This document shows, one piece after another, positions 1 through 6,753 of a stretch of DNA of 13,650 bases (within the stretch, counting starts at the first letter, position 1; each line of letters starts with the position of its first letter). Both the position numbers and the translations under genes were made by a program. Under the pieces are notes generated by a model that was given only the letters and a program-made list of their open reading frames with translations, was not told the DNA's origin and did no database searches. Source of the stretch: Caryophanales bacterium UBA6331 (lineage in GTDB: Bacteria > Bacillota_I > Bacilli_A > RF39 > UBA660); assembly GCA_002438065.1 (NCBI GenBank), contig DJSP01000062.1, positions 1-13,650 of the forward strand, given 5' to 3'.

Positions 1-37
1 TCCCATTGTCAATTTACATTTAATTTACATATATTAT

Positions 38-1393
38 TTATTTTTTTGAAATTACAATTTTTACGGTTGAAGTTTTTGGTATTAATTTAACTCTTACATC
101 ATCAGATGTTACTTTAATTTCAACCTCATGAGTACCAGCAGTTAATCCACTTAAATCAACAGTAGCAACAATTTTAGTTTGATCAAATGAATTTAATACA
201 CTTTCTACACCTTTTGCTATAACTGTTACTGTGTTATCTGATCCACTTGCAATACCGGCTGTATAACCATTTGCTAAATTTGCATGTTCAATACCAATTC
301 CTTCAAATTCTTTACTAATTTCCTGCTCTAATTTTATATCAACATTAGTTGTAGTTTCACTCATATATCTTACTCCTGATGGTTTAGTTAATGTTACAGC
401 CATAGTTTTATTTGTCGATAAATCATCAACGGAAATTGAAGCTTCAATATATTTTAAATTTTTGATAACATCTTCATCGCCATAAACGCTTACCTTTTGA
501 ATAGACGAAGTTAAACTACTTATTGCATATCCATTTTTTAAATTTCCAGTAGTTGTTATTTTAATAGGTAATTCAGCATAATAAGAATCTACTGTAACTG
601 ATGCATTTATTTTTGCTGGAACTGTTTCTATATTTTCAATAATACTTCCATCACTTGCATAAGCAACTAACATAATTGAATCTACTGTAAATGTTCCCTT
701 TTCGGTTAAATTAGCAGTCTTTAAATCTATTAATGCTTTTACTTTAGCTATCTTATTTAATGTTTCTTCAGAGCCTCTAACATAGACACTATTACGATCT
801 AATTTTACACTCTTAATGCTTAATTTTTTATTTAATTTATCTTCATTTAATAAATCATATTCAATATCTTTTTCAACACTTACTTTTTTACTTATTTTAA
901 CATTTATAGTACTTGGATCTAACTTATAATTTACGGTATCTATACTATGATTATATTGTAGTTTAACTTTATATGTCCCAGGTTTATAATCACTTAAATC
1001 TAACACTACTTCATGTTCACCAATTTGTTTAGCTAAATATAAATCGCTTTTCCTTCCTATTAAAGTAATATCAACAGAAGATGGAACTCCTTCTACCACA
1101 TAGGCTTCTTCATTATATATAACATTTACCTTTTGACCTGATAATATTTCAGCTTCATCGCTTAATAAATTAATTGATTTTCGATCAATAAGAACAAATA
1201 CGACAATGGCACAAAATAATGATACATAAATTAAAACATTAGGTCTATTTAATATTCTTTCAATCTTTCCACTATTGTTTCTACTTAATTCATTAATACG
1301 ATAAACTAATCTACTTATAGGAACTACAATATATTTATCTATTAAACTATAAATAAATTTTATTAATTTTATAAATGGTTTAAATATTTTCAT
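38..1393 (-). CDS. cdaR: CdaR (YbbR-domain) regulator of the diadenylate cyclase
   Basis: CdaR is the membrane-anchored partner of the c-di-AMP synthase CdaA and modulates its activity from outside the membrane. About 50 basic, hydrophobic N-terminal residues precede one membrane span (about 52-70, NVLIYVSLFCAIVVFVLID). The rest is a beta-rich extracellular part with repeated YbbR-type units, recognisable from recurring phrases such as VDLSGLTAGTHEVEIKV near the end and DLSDYKPGTYKVKL earlier. At about 451 residues it is close to the length of four-repeat CdaR proteins. The gene starts inside the end of cdaA, which indicates translational coupling. The frame is open further upstream to 1429, but GAGGATGGTGAT at 1398-1409 acts as the Shine-Dalgarno site and favours ATG 1393 (or 1396). 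glmM, the usual third gene, would lie below position 1 and is not seen. The family call is confident; the exact start is not. Confidence 0.9.
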   Translation of the reverse strand: MKIFKPFIKLIKFIYSLIDKYIVVPISRLVYRINELSRNNSGKIERILNRPNVLIYVSLFCAIVVFVLIDRKSINLLSDEAEILSGQKVNVIYNEEAYVVEGVPSSVDITLIGRKSDLYLAKQIGEHEVVLDLSDYKPGTYKVKLQYNHSIDTVNYKLDPSTINVKISKKVSVEKDIEYDLLNEDKLNKKLSIKSVKLDRNSVYVRGSEETLNKIAKVKALIDLKTANLTEKGTFTVDSIMLVAYASDGSIIENIETVPAKINASVTVDSYYAELPIKITTTGNLKNGYAISSLTSSIQKVSVYGDEDVIKNLKYIEASISVDDLSTNKTMAVTLTKPSGVRYMSETTTNVDIKLEQEISKEFEGIGIEHANLANGYTAGIASGSDNTVTVIAKGVESVLNSFDQTKIVATVDLSGLTAGTHEVEIKVTSDDVRVKLIPKTSTVKIVISKK

Positions 1394-2198
1394 CATTATC
1401 ACCATCCTCATCAGCATCATAGAAAACATCCATTTTTGGTTTTAATTCATCTAATAACATTAATTTAAATTCTTCTAAGGTTAAGTTATAATTTAATGAA
1501 TTATCAACCGCAATAGATATTCTTCCAGTTTCTTCTGATACTACTAACGCAATAGCATCAGTTTCTTCAGCAACTCCTAAAGCAGCTCTATGTCTTGTAC
1601 CTAATTTTTTAGATACATTCGGGTTCATGCTTGTTTTAAATACGGCACCGGCACAAGTTAATTTATCTCCTTGAATAATTACTCCGCCATCATGTAATGG
1701 ATTATTCGGATAAAATATAGCTTCCAAAAGTGGAGCTGTAATATCTGAATAAATTTTATTAGCAGGTGCTATATAATCTTGTAAAGAAATATTTCTTTCT
1801 ATTACAATTAATGCTCCAATACGATTTCTTTTTAAATATTCAACAGCATTTACTATTTCAAAAACAACTTTTTCTCTTTCATCAACAGTTAATACCTTAT
1901 GTCTCCCAAGTAACTGACTTCTACCAATAGTTTCAAGTATTGTTCTAATTTCTGGTTGAAAAATTATAATTAACGCAAGTGGCCCCCAAGAAATTACATA
2001 TTCAAGAAGCATTCCAATGGTATATAAATCTAATAAATTACTAAGAATTTTAATTACAATAATTAAAGCAGCCCCTTTAAATATAAGAACTAATTTTACA
2101 TTATTTTTTAAATTTTTTAATAGATAATAAAACATAAACCATACAAGACTTATATCTATAATTTTAGTTATAATACTCCAAATTGATGTAAATGTCAT
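1380..2198 (-). CDS. cdaA: Diadenylate cyclase CdaA (c-di-AMP synthase)
   Basis: The enzyme condenses two ATP into c-di-AMP, the second messenger that controls potassium and osmolyte uptake and cell-wall homeostasis in Gram-positive bacteria. The 272 residues begin with three hydrophobic segments (about 10-28, 36-57 and 60-80), followed by the DAC domain (about 105-250). The ATP-binding signatures are present: PLHDGGVII at 167-175 is the DGA-type motif, and LGTRHRAALG at 199-208 holds the RHR motif. EETDAIALVVSEETG follows, as in family members. The DGA alanine is glycine here (D170-G171-G172), which may be neutral. The acidic tail DADEDGDNDENI overlaps the start of cdaR. The ATG at 2198 has a good Shine-Dalgarno site, AAAGGAGAG at 2208-2216. 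A terminator and a TGn-type promoter lie just upstream, so cdaA-cdaR is probably its own transcription unit. Confidence 0.96.
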   Translation of the reverse strand: MTFTSIWSIITKIIDISLVWFMFYYLLKNLKNNVKLVLIFKGAALIIVIKILSNLLDLYTIGMLLEYVISWGPLALIIIFQPEIRTILETIGRSQLLGRHKVLTVDEREKVVFEIVNAVEYLKRNRIGALIVIERNISLQDYIAPANKIYSDITAPLLEAIFYPNNPLHDGGVIIQGDKLTCAGAVFKTSMNPNVSKKLGTRHRAALGVAEETDAIALVVSEETGRISIAVDNSLNYNLTLEEFKLMLLDELKPKMDVFYDADEDGDNDENI

Positions 2199-2227
2199 AA
2201 TAATTTTCTCTCCTTTACTACTTTTTT

Positions 2228-2236
2228 AGTATATCA
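2228..2236 (-). promoter_or_regulatory. Putative extended -10 promoter of cdaA-cdaR
   Basis: On the minus strand the sequence reads TGATATACT: a TATACT -10 box at 2228-2233 preceded by the TGn extension at 2234-2236. No convincing -35 box is visible at 16-18 bp, but an extended -10 can work without one. It lies 30 bp upstream of the cdaA start, just after the hairpin at 2247-2279. A short inverted repeat, TAGTAT/ATACTA (2227-2232 and 2251-2256), brackets the core region. Confidence 0.4.
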
Positions 2237-2246
2237 AATTTAGAAT

Positions 2247-2279
2247 AAAAATACTACCACCTTATGATGATAATATTTT
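2247..2279 (-). terminator. Probable intrinsic terminator after the 80-residue membrane protein gene
   Basis: Read on the minus strand, the arm AATATTATCA (2268-2277) pairs with TGGTAGTATT (2250-2259), with two G-U pairs and an 8-base loop. Flanking A/T bases can extend the stem to 12 pairs, and five Ts occur at its 3' side. The stem is AT-rich and the T tract short, so leaky termination is possible. It would separate the YerB-like and small-protein genes from cdaA-cdaR. Confidence 0.5.
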
Positions 2280-2289
2280 ACAAACTATT

Positions 2290-2532
2290 TTATAAATCAT
2301 TTAGATTGATATTTTTATCTTTAGAATTTTCTTTATTATTTAACTGTTCTTTACTTGTTTCTGTTGGGATTTCTACATTAGGTACAAAATTTTCTTTTAT
2401 TTCTTCATTTAATATTTCTTTTTCTTTTTTACTTTGATTTTTAGTTTTGTCAACTACGTATCCTATAATAGCAAAAATAATAAATGCTAAAATAGTTGCA
2501 ATTAATAAAATATGATTTTTAATGAATTCCAT
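2290..2532 (-). CDS. Small single-span membrane protein, unknown function
   Basis: This 80-residue protein has one N-terminal membrane span (about 7-26, ILLIATILAFIIFAIIGYVV). A positively charged stretch (DKTKNQSKKEK) and a hydrophilic, Glu/Asn/Lys-rich tail of about 50 residues with no recognisable domain follow. By the positive-inside rule the tail probably faces the cytoplasm. An excellent Shine-Dalgarno site (AGGAGG, seven bases before the ATG) and a position 22 bp after the YerB-like gene on the same strand support a real gene in that operon. I do not recognise a family. It may be a scaffold or accessory protein of its neighbour, but nothing in the sequence shows that. Confidence 0.75.
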   Translation of the reverse strand: MEFIKNHILLIATILAFIIFAIIGYVVDKTKNQSKKEKEILNEEIKENFVPNVEIPTETSKEQLNNKENSKDKNINLNDL

Positions 2533-2554
2533 TATATCCTCCTATTAATTATAT

Positions 2555-3589
2555 TTATTCTACTATATCTATTGAACCACTTTCAGGTACAATTTGAATA
2601 AAAGTATTTCCATCATTTACAGTTATTTCTTGACCATTATCATATTTATAAATAGTTTGAGATTTTCTTGAATCTTTATGCCATGTAATAGGAACAGCAT
2701 AACCATCGGAAATATAATAACCAGTGCCATTACCGACATTGTCAATTGTTTGTCTACCTTTATCATCTCCTGAAATGCCACTATACTTTATTGAATAAAC
2801 TATTATGTTTTTTACAGTCAATTGTTTTCCTGTTACATAGTCATCTTGACTCTTTCCATTTACACTTCTTAAGTATACTTTATTTTCATTATCATACACA
2901 TAATTATTATTCGTATTACTTGAATATTTTATATTAATTTTATTAGCTGGTATTGCACCTTCAAGTTGCGATAAACTTATTTCATCAGCACTATAATTTA
3001 ATAATAAAGCATTATTTCTTTTGGTTCTTTTATTTCCTATTCCTTTATTTAATTTTTCTATATTTGTAAATAATGTAAATTCATAAGTTTTTGATGCTGA
3101 TTTATCGCGCCAACCTGTAGTTGATTCATTAACTTCTATTCGATCTACACCTAATGAATTCCAATCTTCTCTTGCTTGAGGACTATAGCCATGATGAACA
3201 TAAATGGCATCATTTTCTAAGGCATAATCCAAATAATAATGTCTAGCACTTCTAATAGAACCTATTCTTTCAGTATTTTGATCTAGAAATAAAGCGAGAT
3301 ATCTAGTAATTCCACCTTCTACCATCATTTCATATATTAAATATGCATCTTGAAGTCCTGATTGAAGTTTTCTTGCTCCTTCGACATTATTTACCATAAC
3401 AGCATAAGGTCTTGATTTCGTATTAATATCAACAATATTTACTTTTTTAGTATTCGTTGTAGTTTTATTTTTAGCATAATCACCATTTGGATGTTTTTTT
3501 GTGTTTAAAAATAATAATAAACCTACTAAAATTAAAATAACTCCAATAATTATTGACAATAATACCTTCTTATTTTTTAATATTTTCAT
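2555..3589 (-). CDS. DUF3048 (YerB-like) membrane-anchored extracellular protein
   Basis: The 344 residues start with a basic N terminus and one hydrophobic segment (about 8-28) that acts as a signal anchor; there is no lipobox cysteine. A low-complexity Thr/Lys/Asn linker follows (30-50). Residues 60-200 match DUF3048: RPYAVMVNNVEGARKLQSGL, YEMMVEGGITRYLALF and IGSIRSARHYYLDYA are hallmark phrases of B. subtilis YerB-type proteins. The C-terminal part (about 225-340, with QTIDNVGNGTGYYISDG and TFIQIVP) matches the second DUF3048 domain. The biochemical role of the family is not established; it is exported and envelope-associated. I chose ATG 3589, which follows GGAGAAG, over an open extension to 3628 that lacks a ribosome binding site. 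It is the first gene of an operon with the 80-residue membrane protein and stands divergent from the lipoprotein gene at 3701. Confidence 0.9.
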   Translation of the reverse strand: MKILKNKKVLLSIIIGVILILVGLLLFLNTKKHPNGDYAKNKTTTNTKKVNIVDINTKSRPYAVMVNNVEGARKLQSGLQDAYLIYEMMVEGGITRYLALFLDQNTERIGSIRSARHYYLDYALENDAIYVHHGYSPQAREDWNSLGVDRIEVNESTTGWRDKSASKTYEFTLFTNIEKLNKGIGNKRTKRNNALLLNYSADEISLSQLEGAIPANKINIKYSSNTNNNYVYDNENKVYLRSVNGKSQDDYVTGKQLTVKNIIVYSIKYSGISGDDKGRQTIDNVGNGTGYYISDGYAVPITWHKDSRKSQTIYKYDNGQEITVNDGNTFIQIVPESGSIDIVE

Positions 3590-3612
3590 ATACACTCTTC
3601 TCCTATAATTAA

Positions 3613-3621
3613 ATAATAACA
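3613..3621 (-). promoter_or_regulatory. Putative extended -10 promoter of the YerB-like gene
   Basis: The minus strand reads TGTTATTAT: a TATTAT -10 box at 3613-3618 with TGn at 3619-3621. Only a weak TTTTAA sits at the -35 position (3636-3641, 17-bp spacer). It lies 24 bp upstream of ATG 3589 and does not overlap the divergent promoter. Confidence 0.4.
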
Positions 3622-3655
3622 TAATCAAAATTTTTTTAAAACTAATTTTTATAGA

Positions 3656-3684
3656 TTGTAATAAAAATAATGATTTGTTATACT
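3656..3684 (+). promoter_or_regulatory. Strong promoter of the cysteine-paired exported protein
   Basis: TTGTAA (3656-3661) and TATACT (3679-3684) are separated by exactly 17 bp, and a TGn extension (TGT, 3676-3678) precedes the -10. A start about seven bases downstream (near 3690-3691) would leave a leader of only about 10 nt. That leader consists almost entirely of the GGTGAT Shine-Dalgarno site at 3691-3696 before ATG 3701. Confidence 0.7.
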
Positions 3685-3700
3685 AATTTTGGTGATATAA

Positions 3701-4828
3701 ATGAAATTTTTAAAAGATACATGGGAAAATCCAATATTTAAAAAAATAATTATAGGAACGGGAATTTTTCTATTAGTATTAATATTTTTAATGATGTTTG
3801 CATCTTGTACAAATAAAGGAAAAAAATATACATATGCAGATATAGAAAATTTAATGACAAAAATTGTTCAAACCAAATATAAAGATAGTAGTGAATTACC
3901 AAGTGATGGCAATAAATTAGAAGTTAATATAAGTAAATTAGTTGAAGAAGGATTAATGAAGAATATTAGCGAATATACTAAAGATGAAGAAACAAATTGT
4001 TCCGGTAAAGTTACAATATACAATAATAAAGATAATTATATATATATTCCCAATATAGATTGTGGCGATAAATATAAGACTAAAAATTTACATGATACTA
4101 TCATTAGTGATAATTTAACTACTACGGGTAATGGTTTATATCAAGTTAATGATGAATATGTATTTAAAGGTGATAACATCAATAATTATATATCTATAAA
4201 TAACGTTTTATTTAGAATTATTTCTATTAATGATGATGGTACTATTAGACTTATAGAAGATAAAAGAAAAGCTGATAATATAACTGTTTGGGATGATAGA
4301 TATAATATAGATAAAAATGTTAATTATGGCATTAACAATTATTATGAAAATGGTCTAAGTAGTAGATTAAAAGAAAAATTAGAAAGTATTTATGAAAGTG
4401 ATACATATTCATCTGAATTAAAAGCATATTTTATCCCAAGAGAAAATTGTATTGGTAAAAGAAGTATTACTGAAAGCGATAATAGTGGTAAAATTGAATG
4501 TAGTAAAAAATCAGAAGCTACTCCAATATCAATTATTGCACTATATGAATATTTTAGAGCAAGTTTAGATCCTAATTGTACGAGTGTTGAGAGTGCATCT
4601 TGTTCAAATTATAATTATTTTAATAGCAACTTAGATAGTTTTTGGACTTTAACAGCAGATAAAGATACTAGTTATAAAGTTTATAGAATTAGTAGTGGTG
4701 ATGTAGCCTTAACAAATGCAAGTAGTTCATCAAATATTAAAATTGTTGTTAATGTAAATGGAGATTTACCTGTTGTTAGTGGTGATGGATCTAAAAATTC
4801 ACCATATACCATCAACAAATCAAAATAA
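3701..4828 (+). CDS. Exported, probably lipid-anchored protein with three cysteine pairs
   Basis: The function is unknown and the protein is predicted to face outward. Residues 1-36 form a long signal sequence: a charged start, a hydrophobic core at 16-35, then MFASC with Cys36 as a possible lipidation site. The -3 residue is Phe rather than the usual Leu, so a simple membrane anchor is the alternative. The mature part has six cysteines in local pairs: 100/121, 250/267 and 293/301. Residues 150-190 (YVFKGDNINNYISINNVLFR, then DDGTIRLIEDKR) resemble, from memory, a motif common in exported proteins of uncultured gut Bacilli, where the core usually reads like LWRIIGV. The C terminus ends in SGDGSKNSPYTI, also typical of that group. 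The gene is monocistronic. An intron now separates it from the hairpin it probably once shared as a terminator with the convergent MATE gene. Confidence 0.85.
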   Translation: MKFLKDTWENPIFKKIIIGTGIFLLVLIFLMMFASCTNKGKKYTYADIENLMTKIVQTKYKDSSELPSDGNKLEVNISKLVEEGLMKNISEYTKDEETNCSGKVTIYNNKDNYIYIPNIDCGDKYKTKNLHDTIISDNLTTTGNGLYQVNDEYVFKGDNINNYISINNVLFRIISINDDGTIRLIEDKRKADNITVWDDRYNIDKNVNYGINNYYENGLSSRLKEKLESIYESDTYSSELKAYFIPRENCIGKRSITESDNSGKIECSKKSEATPISIIALYEYFRASLDPNCTSVESASCSNYNYFNSNLDSFWTLTADKDTSYKVYRISSGDVALTNASSSSNIKIVVNVNGDLPVVSGDGSKNSPYTINKSK

Positions 4829-4889
4829 ATATTTTTTATTACGATCGAGTAGAGAAAATCTACAATAATTTTTAAATTTGTCCCTCTAC

Positions 4890-4925
4890 ACCACCAGTAC
4901 TTACCATTTCGGTATATGGCAGTTC
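4890..4925 (-). other. Group II intron domain V, degenerate
   Basis: The minus strand starts GAACTGCCATATACC, has a GAAA-type loop, and returns with GGTAAGTACTGGTGGT. This is the layout of a class C domain V, the catalytic hairpin. The upper stem UACC/GGUA and the lower stem pair with a two-base bulge (AG). Compared with the class C pattern as I remember it (GAACCGCCGTATAC...), the CGC triad position reads TGC, and the loop has an extra base. These changes suggest loss of ribozyme activity. Confidence 0.7.
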
Positions 4926-4928
4926 AAT

Positions 4929-6184
4929 TTATATTGAAGTTTGAACTTTTAAGTAATGGTCTAGTGGCATCACTAGTCCTTTTTTTAATATCTAACTAGA
5001 TATTGCTACATGTATAACCATTGTCATTGAGTTATGCTAATAACTTGCTCTACTATAAGCTGTTCTTTTGGCTTTGTCTTTAGATATACCAAGTTTCAAT
5101 AAACATTCATATCTATATTTGCAAGTTATCAATTATTTCCATATTATGCAACGTATTCTTCGTCTTAAATGCTTACTTATACTTACCATGTACCATTTCA
5201 TATCGGCTATTCTAAAGTAATTTATTCATCCTCTTATAACTTGATTTAACTTAGTTATTCGATCTTCTAAACTCATACTCTAACTTCTTTTTGTTAATTG
5301 TTTTAGTTTTCGTTTAAATTTATTAATAGATTTTAAATGAGGTTTTGATTTAATTTTACCAATCTTTGTATAGTAAAATCCAAAACCAAGATATTTTATT
5401 TCATTTGGTCTTGCAACTTTACTCTTTTTCACATTTACTTTTAAACCTAGTTTCTTTTCTATAAATCTTGTTATGCTTTCCATAACCCAATTTGCTGCTT
5501 TTTCACTTTGTACTACAATTATGCAATCATCTGCATATCCTGTAAATCTTAAACCTCTTTTTCAAGTTCATTTAGCATGATATTTGATAGTAGCGGTGAT
5601 AAATTACTACCTTGTGGTGTTCCTACTTTTGTTGGGCTAACAACTCCATTTTCCATTACTCCACTTACTAGATATTTTCTTATTAATGATGCTAACTCTC
5701 CATCATGTATTGTTTTCATGATTATTGATACTAGTTTATCATGACATACTGTATCAAAGAACTTTTGTAAATCTATATCTACTATCCAAGTATATCCATC
5801 ATTAAAGTATTCAAGCAATTTAATTATAGCCATTTCACATGAGCGATTTGGTCTAAAACCATAACTTGTTTCACTAAATTGCTTTTCATATATTGGTGAT
5901 AACACTTGAGCTATTGCTTGTTACAATACCCTATCTACTACAGTTGGTATTCCAAGACTTCGTTTATCACCATTTTCTTTTGGTATATAAACTCTTCTAA
6001 CTGGACTTGGTTTATACTTTCTTTTTCGAATTTGTTCTTTAATTTCTTCTTTATGCTCATATAAATAAAAGCCAAGTTCTAAGGCGGTCTTGCCATAAAC
6101 TTCGCTTGTGCCTTTATTTTTATATACTTGCTTATATGCTACATATAAGTTCTTGTCATCTAAGACTTTTTCTAGTAATTCCAT
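4929..6184 (-). pseudogene. ltrA: Group IIC intron reverse transcriptase/maturase, inactivated
   Basis: The intact enzyme would be about 419 residues, the usual size for class C RTs without an endonuclease domain. It starts at ATG 6184 behind AGAAAGGA with MELLEKVLDDKNL. Recognisable parts are PSPVRRVYIPKENGDKRSLG (RT1), YGFRPNRSCEMA (RT2/3), WIVDIDLQKFFDTV (RT3, first catalytic Asp), GTPQGSNLSPLLSNI (RT4), GYADDCIIV (YADD, about 5521-5545), KYLGFGFYYT (RT6/7), and thumb/maturase text such as RG-stop-INYFRIADM. Six in-frame stops break it: TAA 5921, TAG 5280, TGA 5226, TAA 5133, TAG 5037 and TAG 4992. One base is also missing in an A run at 5558-5562, shifting the frame just before YADD. A usual RT0 GVDG motif reads EVYG. 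No active product is possible. Confidence 0.93.
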
Positions 6185-6712
6185 ACTTGTTCTTTCCTTT
6201 CTAATTTCAACATTAATCAATTAATCTTTTGAGACATTTTCTAAACATACGATTTATACCTAGTCTTTTATTTATTCTGATTTTTGATTAACATAATTTC
6301 AGTGTACTTAAACACTTTAAATTGTTCAGTCCTTCCTAGTTTTCTAGTACTATGACCTCGTCTAACTTCTCATGATAAAACTTTTTCGACCGACCTTAAC
6401 AATTGATATATTAAATCGCTTGTATTTATTCGTTCATGAGACCTCCCATGGTAAGACATATAACTTTCCTCGTTTACTCACTTAATTTACTACATAAATT
6501 TACGTGTATCTTTTTGGACTTTAATTTGTTTTGTAATCTCATCCATTTATGTAGCCTTAGTATTAAGTTTCTATTCGTTGAGCCACGATTTTGTTCCACA
6601 CTTCCTTTAGCCCTAACATCACTGTTAATGCCTTGTGCTACTCTAATACTTCGTTGATACATACGTGTATAGTGGACTTTCACCACATAGTTATATACCA
6701 TGCATGGCATAC

Positions 6713-6753
6713 AAAAAAGATATTATCATGTTAAATTTAATAATATCTTTTTT
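6713..6753 (-). terminator. Terminator hairpin of the MATE-kinase gene, probably bidirectional
   Basis: A perfect 14-bp stem (AAAAAAGATATTAT at 6713-6726, ATAATATCTTTTTT at 6740-6753) encloses a 13-base loop and begins at the MATE stop codon. Both ends carry A/T runs, so it can terminate in either direction. On the minus strand its T tract ends at 6713 and the group IIC intron begins at the very next base. Confidence 0.85.

Larger units (their letters stand above)
4844..6712 (-). mobile_element. Degenerate group IIC intron
   Basis: This is a retroelement whose RNA once self-spliced and whose protein copied it into DNA. On the minus strand the 5' end reads GTATGCC (6706-6712) directly after a terminator T tract; the 3' end reads CTACTCGAT (4844-4852), the usual end of this class. 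Between them are an intron RNA 5' region (6185-6712), a reverse-transcriptase gene (4929-6184), a domain V hairpin (4890-4925) and a domain VI stem (GTAGAGGGA pairing with TTTTCTCTAC). Class C is supported by the RT sequence, which resembles the thermostable Geobacillus IIC enzyme and lacks an endonuclease domain, and by insertion right behind a terminator hairpin, the known IIC target. The third intron base is A where GTGYG is expected. Domain V is altered and the RT is broken, so the element is almost certainly inactive. Confidence 0.88.

Noticed and set aside
1..37. Start of glmM downstream of cdaR
   Set aside because: The 37 bases show no coding sequence or ribosome binding site that can be assigned; glmM would begin outside the window if present.
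2199..2289. c-di-AMP (ydaO-type) riboswitch upstream of cdaA
   Set aside because: The 91-base gap is too short and contains only a simple hairpin and a promoter-like sequence.
2746..2937. Plus-strand open frame of 63 codons
   Set aside because: It lies antisense inside the well-supported YerB-like gene and has no ribosome binding site or recognisable content.
5226..5228. TGA read as Trp (genetic code 4)
   Set aside because: Other Trp positions in the same pseudogene are TAG, and all intact genes use TGG, so the TGA is a decay mutation.
5280..5905. Intron RT pieces considered as separate small genes
   Set aside because: They are consecutive parts of one RT reading frame interrupted by stops and a one-base deletion; the supposed internal starts fall in the middle of conserved motifs.
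6436..6710. Open frames on both strands in the stretch behind the MATE gene
   Set aside because: The region is the structured 5' RNA part of the group IIC intron; the translations have no domain, no good ribosome binding site and low coding character.
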